Source: an uncultured Desulfobacter sp. (GTDB lineage: Bacteria; Desulfobacterota; Desulfobacteria; Desulfobacterales; Desulfobacteraceae). Taken from it: DNA of 64,000 nt. The notes under the pieces were generated by a model, which ran no database searches, was not told where the DNA came from, and was given only the letters and a program-made list of their open reading frames with translations. A program made the translations under genes and the position numbers. The DNA lies in contig NZ_OY762229.1 of NCBI RefSeq assembly GCF_963665355.1, forward strand, positions 496,001 to 560,000, written 5' to 3'. Below, in pieces: positions 51,890-62,168 of the stretch; position 1 is the first letter of the stretch, and every line of letters begins with the position of its first letter.

Positions 51890-54800
51890 CTATCCTAAAA
51901 CGTTGAGTTCCACCAACACCTTTTCAATAATTTCTGCCGCCGGCTTGAATTGATACCCCGCAATGAGGCGGCCTAATTCCGTCACATCAGGCTCAAAATT
52001 TTTGGGCCATGCCAGGGCTGTAATTTCTTTCATCCGATCCTTTGCAGGTTTTGCCTCCCGTTTTTTAACAAACGGGACAAGCTCGTTCAGCATCACAGCC
52101 AGCTCTTTTTCAGATTTGATCTCCATACCCTCCGGCAACGGCGCATCTTTAACAACGGATCCTGTAAGTTGATCCACTGAAGACAAAACAACAGGCAACT
52201 CCTGAGAAAACAGTGTCATCAGGGCATTATATTCAGCTTTAATTTTGTCACGAAAAGCGGTTTCCAGATTGCCTGCCGCCCGTTGAAGGCCAGTCATGCC
52301 GATATTTCCGGCAACACCTTTGATGGAATGGGCCATGCGCCGGGCCTCTTCATCCTGTCCCTTTTCAATGAGAGCCCTTAAATCCCGGTCGGCAAGGGCA
52401 TAATTTCGCCTGAATTTATCCAGCAGATCCAGATAGAGCGCCTCATTTTTATCCAGCCGGGAGAGAGCCTGTTGAACGGATATCCCCGGAACGTCGCCAA
52501 GAGTGATGTGTGTATCTGATTTTTTTTCAAATTTCTCCGGCAGGGGCCTGTTTCCGGGTTTGATCCACCGGGAAAGGGCCTGGAACAGCTCTTTTAAATC
52601 AATGGGCTTGCTCACATGGGAATTCATGCCCACAGCCATGGCCTTTTCCCGGTCCCGGGGCATGGCAGAGGCCGTCATGGCCACAATGGGCAGCTCCTGG
52701 GCTGTTTTATGCCGCCGTATTTCACGGGTGGCCTGGTACCCGTCCATCACCGGCATTTGAAGGTCCATGAAAACCAGATCAAAATCCCGGGACAGTGACA
52801 TGGAGAGGGCTTGTTCTCCATTATTTGCAATTTGCACCACAAAACCGGCACCTTCCAGAATTTCCCTGGCAACCTGCTGGTTGATGTCATGGTCCTCGGC
52901 CAGAAGGATATTGGCCCCCAGAATGGTTCTGGGCAGCTTTTGCTCGTCTCTTTCCTGGCTATATACCAATTTCTGATGGCCAAAGGCCCTGAGCAGGCTG
53001 TTAAACAGCTGGGAGGAGGTGGTGGGTTTTACAATAATACATTCAATTCCCATATCTCTTGCCCGGGAACGAACCTGCTCATCTTCTCCGGTGCAGGCCA
53101 GAATCATTTTGGGCCGGCTGTGGGCCTGGGTAACCCCGTGAATCTTGCGGACAGTTTCAAACCCGTCCATGTCAGGCATCTGAAGATCAACCAGCACAAG
53201 GTCATAGGGCTGCTGGGCCTCAGTAATTATGGAAAGCCCTTCTTCTCCGGACCCTGCACCCTGGGCGGTTATGGAAAAATTGTTAAGCATCTGGATAAAG
53301 ATCTGGCGGGATGCGGGATTATCATCAATGACCAGCACCGTGATTCCGGCCATGACCTCATCCAGCTTGGGCAGCTCAGGTGCCTCATTAGGCCCGATAT
53401 CCATGGGAATGGTAAAGGAGAAGGTACTGCCTTTCCCGGCCGTGCTTTCAAGAAATATTTCACCGCCCATCATTTCAACAATTCGTTTTGAAATGGCAAG
53501 TCCCAGGCCTGTGCCTCCATATTTTCGTGTTGTGGAGGAATCGGCCTGGCTGAATGCTTTGAACAGCTTGTTCTGCTGTTCCGGCGTCATACCGATACCG
53601 CTGTCCGTGACACAGAATTTTAGCACAGCCTGATCTTTTTCCATCTCCAGCATATCCACAGACACAATGATGTGACCTTTATCGGTAAATTTCACGGCAT
53701 TGTTGCCAAGATTGACCAGGACCTGATTCAACCTTAGCGGGTCGCCTTTCAGGATATTGGGAATCCGGGGATCTATCCTGAACAGCACCTCCAGGTCTTT
53801 TTTGGCAGCCGCTTTGACTGTAATCAGATCCGCAAATTTTCCCATGGTGTCATCCAGGCTGAAATCCACAATTTCCATGTCCATCTTACCGGCTTCTATC
53901 TTGGAGAAATCCAGGATATCGTTGATCAGGTTCAGCAAGGACTTGGCAGAGGAATCAATTTTGGCCGCATAATCCATCTGTCTTGTATCCAGACTGGTCT
54001 GCATGATCAGATGAGTCATGCCGGTGATGGCATTCATAGGGGTCCGGATTTCATGGCTCATATTGGCCAGAAATTCGCTTTTTGCCTTGTCTGCGGCCAG
54101 CGCATTCTGCTTTTCCTCCCTGGCAACGGCCACGGCCTGGGCCAATTTTTCATGGCTTTCCATCAAAGAGGCTTCCGCCTGTTTCCTCAAGGTGATATCC
54201 CTGAAAACAATCACCGAACCTTTGGCCTGACCATCCTTTTCTATCCGGGTGCTGGAATAACGAACCGGAAAAAAGGTGCCGTCCTTCTGCCAGAGCACCT
54301 CCTCCTGGGCACTGTGCGGGTCCGTGATATGCGCACGACACATAGAACACTCTTCATAGGGATAAGGGGTATGATCCGACCTGGTGTGGTGGATGGTGTG
54401 GTGGACAGACCGGTTTAAAATCTGACCCTCTTCAAGGTTGAGCATATCCAACGCCGCCCGGTTTATAAAGGTGCAGTTTCCTTTATCGTCCTGGCCGATA
54501 ATCCCCTCCCCCGCAGAATCCAGAATCAGCCGCTCATGTTCCTCGGCAATCCGAAGCGCCTGTTCGGCCTGTGTTCTGTGTTCCACCTCTTTTTTAAGCT
54601 TAGCGTTGGAAAAAAGAATAATGCCCAGAATGGTGCATGAAACAAGAGCCATCCCGGAAATCCATTTCCACAGAAGGGTCCAGTTCATTTTGTGCTCAAA
54701 CTGCATGCGGACCCAGTCATCCTTGATCCTGTTTTTTTCAGATTCCGGCATGTTTGCCAGAATTTTGTCCAGGATGGAGACCAGTTGGGGCCAATCCTTT

Positions 54801-57619
54801 CGCACCCCCATGGAGAGTTCAAACTTGTAGGGGGTCACAGCGGATATTTTGATATTGGCCAGCCCGGTCTGTCTTGAACAATAGGTAATGGAGGCAAGGT
54901 TTCCCACAAAGACATCCGCTCTGTTTCGGCTGATCTGCCTGAGCCCCTCGGTCACCGACTCAACGGGTGAAAGTTTAAGTCCAGGAAAATCTTTGTTAAG
55001 AATTTCCTGGGACACATACCCATCCACCACGACAATTGTTTTGCCCTTCAGGTCTTCAAGGCCACTGATAAACGGGAAGTCCGTTCTTGCGGCAATGACC
55101 ATGGGGAAAGACAGATACGGATTGGTAAAATTAAGAAACTTTGCCCGGTTGGGGCTGGGGGTAATGCAGGGAAACAGGTCAATTTCTTTTTGCAGCCCTT
55201 TGTCCAGGGCCTGTTGCCAGGTTAGACCGGTCTGAGGTTCCATGGAGATATTGAGTCTTTTTTCCACGTTTTTAATATATTCGGACGCCAGGCCGGAATA
55301 TCCGTATTCCCTGGAGTAGAATTCAAACGGCGGCCAGGCGGGATCAATTCCCAGCCTTAAGACCGGGCGGGATTTCAGAAAATCCTTTTCTTCGGGTGAG
55401 AGCAGAAGCATGGTGTCCTGGCCCATATTCTCCAGATCTTCCATCCAATGCTCGTTGATCAGCCGGTGGGATTCCTGGGAGATATTTTCAATGGCTTTAT
55501 TGACGGATGACACCAAAAGGGGCCAGTCCTTCCGGATTCCAAGGCAGAGTCGGGATTCCGGCCAGGGCGCCGGAGCGGCAATTTTGAGCGTATCAACACC
55601 CTTTTCATTCAACAGATATTTGATGACCATGAGATTGCCGACATAGGCATCGGCTGTACCGTTGGCTACACTATCAAGGGCATTGACCGTATTATTGACC
55701 GTTTGAAGTATGACTTCAGGATATTGTTCCTTCAATCTGGACTGTAAAAAGTACCCGTCCTCAATGGCCAGGGTTTTCCCGAACAGATCTTCAATCCCGG
55801 TAATGGCAGGCGTCTGTTTTTGGGTTACAATCACATAGGGACTGACAAAATAGGGGGCGCTGAAAGAGAGCCATTGCTCACGCTCCTTGTTTTTGACAAT
55901 GCAGGTCATGCCGTTTGCTTTACCCGCTTTGATCAACTGGATCATCTGATTCCAGGGATAGTCGCAGATGACTTCAAACCGGATTCCCAGGCGGCGTCCG
56001 ATCAGGTTTATATAGTCCGCAGCCACCCCTTTATACCGGCCGGTGGGATCTGAAAAGCCAATGGGCGGCCATCCGGCATCCCCCAACAGCGGAATCACCT
56101 GGTGGGTTCTCAGCCAGGCTTTTTCTTCCGGGGTCAGGATATTGGCCATGGTGTTGTTTCCATACTGTCTCAGGGAGGGATCTTTGATCCAGCGCGCTTC
56201 GATATCGGCCAGTTCAACATCGGACATGGCGGCAAGGCCTTTGTTCACCGTCTCTAATAAAGCCGGATTATTTTTGGCCACACCCGCATAAATGGGCTGG
56301 GTCATTTTGCCCTGGGACAGAAGACCGTACCCCCCTTGCTCTCCCCGTCGTTCAAGCTGGGCCGAGACATAGGGCAGTTCTGCGAAAAAGATGTCAAAGG
56401 CCCCCTGGGAAGCCTCCTGGAGAAGGTCCTGATCCGTGGGCTGCACCAGAAAGGACGTTTCGCTTGCCCGTATATGATTTAATTGAATGGTACCGGCATC
56501 TGTCCCGATAATCTTTCCCTGTAAGTCGGCCAGTGTTTTGGGGGCATCCGGTCCAAGTTTGTAAAAAAAACCGCTTTCCATCCTGTAGAAGGCTTGGGAG
56601 AATGCAATTGTTTTTTCCCGGTCTCTGGTCTTGCTCAGGCCGGAATGGATATCTGCCCGTCCATCCTTGATGGCCTTTAATGAATCTTCCCAGCTGAAAA
56701 ATTTAATATTTATTTTGCAGCCGGTTTTGGCGGCCCACAGCCGCCATACATCCACCAGCATACCGGACGGATGCCCCCCGGCACTGATCATGGACATGGG
56801 CGGGTACTCATTGGAGCAGGCAATGGTCAGTGCATTGACTGCAAGATCCTGGGATCTGCCGGTCCATTTGCGGAAAACAGCGGCCTTGTCAGCCTGTGGT
56901 ATCTTTTGCATACCGTTTCGCACAACCTGAGCCAGGGCGTCATTACCTTTGCGTACGGCGCAAAGCCAGTCCGCTTCGTAAAGGGGTTCCTGATCAAAAT
57001 ACCGATACTCGTTCAGTATCCCCTTTTGTTTGAGCATGGCCAAAGCGATATTGGTGTCTTTGACAAAGGCTATAACATCACCGGATTTTACAGCATTAAA
57101 CAAAGATTGGTTGTCCGGATATACAGCCAGGGTGGCATCGGGTATTTTCTGTTTAACATAATCAATGGCCGCATCGCCTCGGATAATGCCGATGCGAAAA
57201 CCACGCAGATCATTAAGACGCTTGATGCCCAGGATATTTTTTTTCACAAAAAAATGGGTTCTGACCTTCACCACAGGTGTCACGAAATCAAGGGTTTTAC
57301 TCCGTTCCTGGCTGAAAAAACACCCGGCGTGGACATCGGCATCTCCATTTTGAACGGCTATGAGGGTCTGATAAAAGGGAACAGGTTTGAAAACAACTTT
57401 TATTCCGGTCTGTGCGGACCAGATATTCCAGATATCCACCACCAGGCCTGCGGGGTGATTTTCCTGATCCAGGAAATAATAGGGGATGCTGTCCGTGCCC
57501 ACAGCAACGGCAACCTGTTTGGGCGGACTGTTTGCCAGACAGGTGTTTGCCGCAAAATCAAATACAAAAAAAATGGCTAAAATATAGAGTACTGCCGTAA
57601 TGGATCTATTTGAGTTCAT
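51890..57619 (-). CDS. Hybrid histidine kinase with four periplasmic SBP_bac_3 domains
   Basis: ATG 57619 gives 1909 residues with a signal helix ([20 protein letters not shown]). Four tandem type-3 solute-binding modules follow at roughly 30-255, 260-490, 490-740 and 745-975. A transmembrane helix ([18 protein letters not shown]) lies near 990. In the cytoplasm come a PAS domain (~1025-1140), HisKA ([15 protein letters not shown], His near 1187), ATPase ([28 protein letters not shown]), two receivers ([12 protein letters not shown] near 1480; [12 protein letters not shown] near 1618) and an Hpt domain ([12 protein letters not shown] near 1766). It is a BvgS/EvgS-like phosphorelay protein; two binding modules are usual, four are not. 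The ligands are probably amino acids or similar. Confidence 0.93.
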   Translation of the reverse strand: MNSNRSITAVLYILAIFFVFDFAANTCLANSPPKQVAVAVGTDSIPYYFLDQENHPAGLVVDIWNIWSAQTGIKVVFKPVPFYQTLIAVQNGDADVHAGCFFSQERSKTLDFVTPVVKVRTHFFVKKNILGIKRLNDLRGFRIGIIRGDAAIDYVKQKIPDATLAVYPDNQSLFNAVKSGDVIAFVKDTNIALAMLKQKGILNEYRYFDQEPLYEADWLCAVRKGNDALAQVVRNGMQKIPQADKAAVFRKWTGRSQDLAVNALTIACSNEYPPMSMISAGGHPSGMLVDVWRLWAAKTGCKINIKFFSWEDSLKAIKDGRADIHSGLSKTRDREKTIAFSQAFYRMESGFFYKLGPDAPKTLADLQGKIIGTDAGTIQLNHIRASETSFLVQPTDQDLLQEASQGAFDIFFAELPYVSAQLERRGEQGGYGLLSQGKMTQPIYAGVAKNNPALLETVNKGLAAMSDVELADIEARWIKDPSLRQYGNNTMANILTPEEKAWLRTHQVIPLLGDAGWPPIGFSDPTGRYKGVAADYINLIGRRLGIRFEVICDYPWNQMIQLIKAGKANGMTCIVKNKEREQWLSFSAPYFVSPYVIVTQKQTPAITGIEDLFGKTLAIEDGYFLQSRLKEQYPEVILQTVNNTVNALDSVANGTADAYVGNLMVIKYLLNEKGVDTLKIAAPAPWPESRLCLGIRKDWPLLVSSVNKAIENISQESHRLINEHWMEDLENMGQDTMLLLSPEEKDFLKSRPVLRLGIDPAWPPFEFYSREYGYSGLASEYIKNVEKRLNISMEPQTGLTWQQALDKGLQKEIDLFPCITPSPNRAKFLNFTNPYLSFPMVIAARTDFPFISGLEDLKGKTIVVVDGYVSQEILNKDFPGLKLSPVESVTEGLRQISRNRADVFVGNLASITYCSRQTGLANIKISAVTPYKFELSMGVRKDWPQLVSILDKILANMPESEKNRIKDDWVRMQFEHKMNWTLLWKWISGMALVSCTILGIILFSNAKLKKEVEHRTQAEQALRIAEEHERLILDSAGEGIIGQDDKGNCTFINRAALDMLNLEEGQILNRSVHHTIHHTRSDHTPYPYEECSMCRAHITDPHSAQEEVLWQKDGTFFPVRYSSTRIEKDGQAKGSVIVFRDITLRKQAEASLMESHEKLAQAVAVAREEKQNALAADKAKSEFLANMSHEIRTPMNAITGMTHLIMQTSLDTRQMDYAAKIDSSAKSLLNLINDILDFSKIEAGKMDMEIVDFSLDDTMGKFADLITVKAAAKKDLEVLFRIDPRIPNILKGDPLRLNQVLVNLGNNAVKFTDKGHIIVSVDMLEMEKDQAVLKFCVTDSGIGMTPEQQNKLFKAFSQADSSTTRKYGGTGLGLAISKRIVEMMGGEIFLESTAGKGSTFSFTIPMDIGPNEAPELPKLDEVMAGITVLVIDDNPASRQIFIQMLNNFSITAQGAGSGEEGLSIITEAQQPYDLVLVDLQMPDMDGFETVRKIHGVTQAHSRPKMILACTGEDEQVRSRARDMGIECIIVKPTTSSQLFNSLLRAFGHQKLVYSQERDEQKLPRTILGANILLAEDHDINQQVAREILEGAGFVVQIANNGEQALSMSLSRDFDLVFMDLQMPVMDGYQATREIRRHKTAQELPIVAMTASAMPRDREKAMAVGMNSHVSKPIDLKELFQALSRWIKPGNRPLPEKFEKKSDTHITLGDVPGISVQQALSRLDKNEALYLDLLDKFRRNYALADRDLRALIEKGQDEEARRMAHSIKGVAGNIGMTGLQRAAGNLETAFRDKIKAEYNALMTLFSQELPVVLSSVDQLTGSVVKDAPLPEGMEIKSEKELAVMLNELVPFVKKREAKPAKDRMKEITALAWPKNFEPDVTELGRLIAGYQFKPAAEIIEKVLVELNVLG

Positions 57620-57879
57620 TTTGTTTTTCCAGCAGAAACTTAATTTTCGAAATATTGAAAAGAATCTTATTACGTTAAGTTGGAAAAAGCAACTGTGGGG
57701 TTCGCACCGCACGAAAAGTGAAGCGTCCCAAGGTTAACGCCAATCTTTGCCTGCAGTCTGAATTTGCACACGGATATTTATCGGATTCTTCCCATTGGGG
57801 CTTTGAATGTTGAAAAAAATTTTGTAAGCTGTTTTCGGATGTTAACCGTGTTTGGAAACATAACAGGACTGGGATTGCC

Positions 57880-58077
57880 ATGCCGCTGGACATTGATTTT
57901 GATTCCATTGAACAGATTTTCTCCAATACCTGGGACCAGGACTGGGATTTTCTCTTTGAATTTGAAGTATACGAACTTCTGGCGAAATCCGGGTCGGAGA
58001 CGCCGCCCCGGGTCCGGGTGATTGGCAATGCGCCCAATAAGATCCGCTCCGCCGGACAGTTCAGGAGTTACCCATGA
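57880..58077 (+). CDS. Small protein, possibly the N-terminal stub of an ATP-grasp acyl-CoA ligase
   Basis: The product has 65 residues, starting MPLDIDFDSIEQIFSNTW. Its end LFEFEVYELLAKSGSETPPRV resembles the beginning of the ATP-grasp subunit of ADP-forming acyl-CoA synthetases (EYEVYxLL...G..tPp); nothing of the rest follows. It may be a decayed stub or a real small protein. The stop overlaps the S4 gene start by four bases (ATGA), which suggests translation is coupled. Confidence 0.4.
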   Translation: MPLDIDFDSIEQIFSNTWDQDWDFLFEFEVYELLAKSGSETPPRVRVIGNAPNKIRSAGQFRSYP

Positions 58078-58298
58078 CTGAAAAAAGAACTGTTTATATT
58101 ACCCGCGCCACTGTGGAATTATATAAAGTGCTCAAATTCGAAAATCTTGCGTCCAGCGGCGGCGAAGCCAAGCACATGATTGCCGACGGGCTGGTCCGGG
58201 TTAACGGGCAGATTGAGACAAGAAAAAGAAAACAAATTTTCCCCGGCGATGTTATAGAATTTTACGATATCACCCTTGATGTCTGCATGGAGAAATGA
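58074..58298 (+). CDS. Small S4-domain RNA-binding protein (YbcJ-like)
   Basis: The product has 74 residues and is almost entirely one S4 domain: VLKFENLASSGGEAKHMI, then DGLVRVNGQIETRKRKQI and FPGDVIEF. This is the YaaA/YbcJ family of stand-alone S4 proteins, which are thought to bind structured RNA such as rRNA. The 3' end overlaps the 3' end of the convergent KamA-like gene by 29 bases. Confidence 0.88.
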   Translation: MTEKRTVYITRATVELYKVLKFENLASSGGEAKHMIADGLVRVNGQIETRKRKQIFPGDVIEFYDITLDVCMEK

Positions 58299-59283
58299 GG
58301 GACGCATTGCCTTGCCCCTGAGCTATAGGATCTTCCGGTTCTTCAGGATAAAATCCGGTGTGGCCGTCGGGGTGGGTCAAAGGCCACCCTTTTTTGCCGG
58401 GGGCACCAAGCCAGGGGGCAGCCAGGGGCACCTTTCCGCCCCCCCCGGGGATATCAACGGCAAAAACAGGCATGGCCAGACCGGACACATGCCTTCGAAG
58501 TTCATTGACAATGGCAAGGGAGCGGCTCAAAGGGACCCTGAAATGGGCGGTGCCCATTGCCAGATCCCCCTGGAAAAGATAATACGGCTTTACGCCCAGA
58601 CCCACAAGGCTGGTGAACAGCCCGGCTAAAACATGAACCTCATCATTCACCCCTTTGAGAAGGACCGTCTGGTTGGCAAGGCTTAAACCGTTTTTTCGCA
58701 AGCGTTCCAGGCATGCCCTTGTTTCAGCGGTCAATTCATCTGGATGGTTGATGTGAGTCATGATCCAGGCCCCGCCATGATCTGCCAGCAGGTCCATCAG
58801 CCGACCGTCCTCAAACCGGGCCGGGTCTGACACCGGCATGCGGGTTCCGATCCTCAGGGTGATATGGGAACGGGTCTGCCTGATTCCGTTGAGCAGGTAT
58901 TTCCACTGGTCAGTCCCCATGGTGAACGGATCACCCCCGGATAAAAGAACCTCTTTAATCTGACCATTCCCTTTCAGATAGTCCAGAATCAGCCCTGTCT
59001 CCCGTTTATCAAGGGGGCCGCATGCCCGGTGGGTTCCGGTGCGCCTGAAACAGTAACGGCAGTGGGCCGCACACTGGCCAGTCACATGCACCAGCAGCCG
59101 GTCTGGATACTGGTGAACCGCCCTCCCGGCTACAGTATAGCGGCCCTCCCCGAGGGGATCGGCCAGTTCATAATCCAATGTTGCCTCTTCCCGCTCATCA
59201 TACCTGAACATGGCGGCAACCGCACGGCTGTCAAGGGTTAGGGCCTCAAGGTGGGGTGTCATTTTTTCCGGGTACATCATCAA
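58270..59283 (-). CDS. KamA-family radical SAM aminomutase-like protein
   Basis: The product has 337 residues. The radical SAM cluster motif is CAAHCRYC (C71, C75, C78). The PLP lysine is K284 in DIPGGGGKVPL. D240 (FQGDLAMGTAHFR) and D277 correspond to the lysine-binding aspartates of lysine 2,3-aminomutase, which suggests an amino acid substrate rather than EpmB-type specificity. The protein is about 80 residues shorter than classical KamA and lacks most of its C-terminal extension. No lysine fermentation or ablB gene is next to it, so beta-lysine osmolyte synthesis or modification of EF-P are both open. Confidence 0.85.
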   Translation of the reverse strand: MMMYPEKMTPHLEALTLDSRAVAAMFRYDEREEATLDYELADPLGEGRYTVAGRAVHQYPDRLLVHVTGQCAAHCRYCFRRTGTHRACGPLDKRETGLILDYLKGNGQIKEVLLSGGDPFTMGTDQWKYLLNGIRQTRSHITLRIGTRMPVSDPARFEDGRLMDLLADHGGAWIMTHINHPDELTAETRACLERLRKNGLSLANQTVLLKGVNDEVHVLAGLFTSLVGLGVKPYYLFQGDLAMGTAHFRVPLSRSLAIVNELRRHVSGLAMPVFAVDIPGGGGKVPLAAPWLGAPGKKGWPLTHPDGHTGFYPEEPEDPIAQGQGNASLISPCRHQG

Positions 59284-59387
59284 TCCTTCTTTAAAATCCG
59301 GATATCATAACACACCGCCACCTTGACGGCCATTTCAAATTCGGCTGAAATCAAGGAGGGGGGGCATCTATTTTCCGATCTTACCGA

Positions 59388-59828
59388 CTAAATATTGCCA
59401 GAGCGCCTCAGAAGCAGCCGAGCTTCAGCCTTGCGGATACGTTCTTCCTGTTCTTCCTTGCGCTTCCAGGCGTTGGCCAGTTTTTCACTGATATCCTCAA
59501 AATCCGCCGGTTTCATCAGGTAATCAAAAGCGCCTTCCTTCATGCCTTCCACAGCGGTCTCCGTGGAGCCGTGGCCGGTGAGAAGGATGACTTCCGCCAG
59601 GGGATGACCAGCCTTGATTTTTTTCAATGTCTCTATACCGTCCATGCCGGGCATGCGGATATCCAGGATCACTACGTCGATGGCTGTTTTTGCGAGCATG
59701 TCAAGGGCCTCTTGGCCTGAATTGGCGACAGATACCTTTTCCCCCTGCCCGGTCAGGCGCAGGGCAAACATCTCTGCAAAATCTTTTTCATCATCAACGA
59801 TCAAAATTTTTACCGGTATTTTTATCAT
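59388..59828 (-). CDS. Stand-alone receiver protein linked to DASS transporter
   Basis: The product has 146 residues. A CheY-like receiver (VKILIVDDEKDFAEMF, VVILDIRMPGMDGIE, VILLTGHGSTETAVEG, FDYLMKPADFEDI) is followed by a short charged helix (NAWKRKEEQEERIRKAEARL). It has no DNA-binding output. The receiver resembles that of NtrC-type regulators. AAGGAG lies before the start. It lies downstream of the DASS gene, separated by a copy of the two-hairpin repeat, and may be a phosphate partner for the kinase at the window end. Confidence 0.9.
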   Translation of the reverse strand: MIKIPVKILIVDDEKDFAEMFALRLTGQGEKVSVANSGQEALDMLAKTAIDVVILDIRMPGMDGIETLKKIKAGHPLAEVILLTGHGSTETAVEGMKEGAFDYLMKPADFEDISEKLANAWKRKEEQEERIRKAEARLLLRRSGNI

Positions 59829-59870
59829 GGGTTTTTCTCCTTAAAAAATTTATGAGAGCGCTCGTCATTG

Positions 59871-59973
59871 TTTTTTTATATGAAAGATTGGGTAAGCCAC
59901 CAAAATCAAAATTTCAAACTTTGTTGTGGGCTGAGCCTGGCAGCTGATATGTCAGGTCAGCCCATGGCTGTTA
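59871..59973 (-). repeat. Two-hairpin dispersed repeat, copy B
   Basis: On the minus strand it begins at the TAA of the DASS gene: outer stem TGGGCTGA/TCAGCCCA around CCTGACA...TGCCAGG, then CACAACAAAG and a weaker second stem (TTTGAAATTTTGATT...AATCTTTCA), ending ATATAAAAAAA. The outer-stem T-A pair here replaces C-G in copy A. It could act as a processing or termination hairpin between the two genes. Confidence 0.7.
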
Positions 59974-61545
59974 TATCAGGCCCAGAAACTTCCACCAGGT
60001 GCAGACCACACCCACCAGTATCAGAAGCAGGATTGGAGTGGTTACAAGACCCAACTTGGTCAGGTCCGAGGACTTGAAGTATTTGTATGAATAGGCAATG
60101 GCATTGGGCGGACAGCCGATGACCAGCAGCATGGCAAAGGATGTGGCCATACCAAGGCACAGGGCCAGGATGGTGGGATTGACTCCTTCGAGCTGGGCCA
60201 TGGGAATAACAATGGGCAGAATTAAGGCGGCTGCCGCCACATTGGCCATGGCATTGGTCACAAGGGCGCCGAACACGCCTACGCCCACAAAGAGTACCAG
60301 CCATCCTTTGCCCTCAATCAGCGGGAAGAACAGGTTGGCAAAATAGTCTGCGGCACCGGAATATCCCATGGCAAGACCTAAAGAGATGCCGCCGCCAAAG
60401 ATAAACAGGGCTGTGCCCCACTCCAGGTTATCGTTGATGTCCCGCCATTTAAGCACGCCGAACAAAACCAGTAAGGCCACCCCCACCATACCGGTGACGG
60501 AGTAATCAATACCGTGGATGCCTTTGGTGAGCCATGATACAAAGGAGATACCGATAATAATCAATGCTTTCTTTTCGTCTGCGGTCATGGGCCCCAGATC
60601 CTCATCAAAAGCCGGCATCTTGATATTTGGATCGGGCCGGTAAATCAGATAGGTGATGAACACAGCAGCAGGGACGCAAAACATGGCTGCCGGCATACAA
60701 TATTTGATCCAGTCCAGAAAGGTAATTTCAATACCGGTGAACTCCTTTAAAAATGCAGCAGACACCATGCACCGGCCACCACCTATGAGAGAACCCATGC
60801 CGCCGCAGGAGCAGGCAAAGGGAAGAGAGAGCATCATGAATTTTGCCGTATTGGAGTGGGGTTCAATGCCCACGGCCCTCATCATGGGCAGCATGGTGAC
60901 AATACCGATGGCGCAGGCTGCGGCGTCGTGCATGAACGCAGACGCAAAGCCCAAGCCCAGAGCAATGATAAAGGTGAACCGGGTCACGGAATTGCCTGCT
61001 TTTTTGATAATAAAATACCCCAGGCGTTTTGTCAGCCCCACCTTGTCCAGAGCAATGGCAAAGATCAGGCAGCACATGATGAAGATAACAACCGGATGCA
61101 TATAGGGCGCCCATGCCCCTTTCACATCGGTAAGGCCCAGAATAACCAGGGAGGCACCGATGAGCACCGCTGTAATTTCAAGGGGTATGGGCTCCACCAC
61201 AAACAGGATTACCAGCACGGCCAGCACAGCTAAAAACCGTTTGGCTTTGGGGCTCATCCCGTCCACATAATCCACATTAACTTTAGAAAGCCCCATTTTC
61301 TTGGCCTGATCGGCAAGATACTGTGCCCGGGCCTGCTCAACGCCAGGGGCCTTGGCCGTTAAAATAACGGGCTTTCCGGGTGCTGTTTCCTTGGCTGAAA
61401 AATACTCTGAAACTGACTGGCTTAACTGGTCTGCACCGGTACCGGAAACTTTAAATTTTGTTCCTTCCGGCCTGGGCAGAATAAACACGATTACACCGAT
61501 AAACACCGCTACCGCTAGTTTGAATCCGCTCGATTTAAGTATCAT
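59971..61545 (-). CDS. DASS (SLC13-like) sodium-coupled anion symporter
   Basis: ATG 61545, with GGAG upstream, gives 524 residues and 11-12 helices. Family blocks are HPVIIFIMCCLIFAIALDKV, DAAACAIGIVTMLPMMRAVG, FGGGISLGLAMGYSGAADYF and VTNAMANVAAAALILPIVIP. A periplasmic loop near residues 25-105 (SVSEYFSAKETAPGKPVILT) is longer than usual. Substrates of the family are dicarboxylates or sulfate, both plausible for a sulfate reducer. The start overlaps the preceding decayed receiver gene by four bases (ATGA). Nearby two-component genes suggest substrate-induced, sigma-54-dependent expression. Confidence 0.88.
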   Translation of the reverse strand: MILKSSGFKLAVAVFIGVIVFILPRPEGTKFKVSGTGADQLSQSVSEYFSAKETAPGKPVILTAKAPGVEQARAQYLADQAKKMGLSKVNVDYVDGMSPKAKRFLAVLAVLVILFVVEPIPLEITAVLIGASLVILGLTDVKGAWAPYMHPVVIFIMCCLIFAIALDKVGLTKRLGYFIIKKAGNSVTRFTFIIALGLGFASAFMHDAAACAIGIVTMLPMMRAVGIEPHSNTAKFMMLSLPFACSCGGMGSLIGGGRCMVSAAFLKEFTGIEITFLDWIKYCMPAAMFCVPAAVFITYLIYRPDPNIKMPAFDEDLGPMTADEKKALIIIGISFVSWLTKGIHGIDYSVTGMVGVALLVLFGVLKWRDINDNLEWGTALFIFGGGISLGLAMGYSGAADYFANLFFPLIEGKGWLVLFVGVGVFGALVTNAMANVAAAALILPIVIPMAQLEGVNPTILALCLGMATSFAMLLVIGCPPNAIAYSYKYFKSSDLTKLGLVTTPILLLILVGVVCTWWKFLGLI

Positions 61546-61904
61546 TGGTTTATTTCTCCGTTCTGTTTGTTTTTGGCCTGCCATACAGGCTTATTTTCCA
61601 TTAATTCTTTAAATTCAAATGGTTTTGTTAAACCATCAAAAGCACCTAAATCATGTTCAAGCTTGGTGATAAACTCTTCAATATTGCAGGGCCTCATCAG
61701 ACCGCCCAATGCACCGCGTTTCATCTTTTCAATGGCATTGTCCACTGTGGCATGGACTGTGGGCATGATCACTTCCAGCAGCGGGTTTTCGTTTTTAATA
61801 GGGGTATATTTGTCTTTGAAAATGGAAAGCGGCAGGATACTGATACTGATATTGGGAATCAGTACCTGATAATACTCTGTTCTTTCATCTATGGGGGCGT
61901 GCAT
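61542..61904 (-). pseudogene. Decayed double-receiver fragment upstream of DASS gene
   Basis: The frame encodes 120 residues. The part VHATVDNAIEKMKRGALGGL plus MRPCNIEEFITKLEHD looks like the second half of a CheY-like receiver (usually GHATVDNAIEGMKRGALDYLMKPCDIEEL). The part LGAFDGLTKPFEFKELMEN looks like the same region of a second receiver. The phospho-acceptor strand is missing and the N-terminal third is unlike a receiver. The end overlaps the DASS start (ATGA), so it may survive as a translated leader for the transporter. Confidence 0.6.
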
Positions 61905-61952
61905 AATATCAATGGCTCTTGTGGAACCGGTTTATCCGGCTTGAGCTCATCT

Positions 61953-61968
61953 ATCAAAATATATGCCA
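61953..61968 (-). promoter_or_regulatory. Candidate sigma-54 promoter for the DASS operon
   Basis: The minus strand reads TGGCATATATTTTGAT, with the GG of the -24 element and the TTG of the -12 element at the correct 16-base layout (consensus TGGCACGNNNNTTGCW). The C of the -12 GC is an A, the only serious mismatch. It lies about 50 bases before the frame at 61904 and next to an NtrC-type activator gene. Confidence 0.45.
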
Positions 61969-62168
61969 GACGAGAAAAGGCTTAACGAACGATACAACAT
62001 CTTGAAATAATACACAATTCAAAGACGTAACGGGTCACTCAAACGGTGATCGCCTGTCACGTTTTTTTACGACTTGTAAAGATCCGATTTTCCGATGGGA
62101 AATAATTTTACACGCCCCGGGACAGGGGGAGGACCGTTTTAAACCCCGAGCCTGCCGACAAACGGGAC

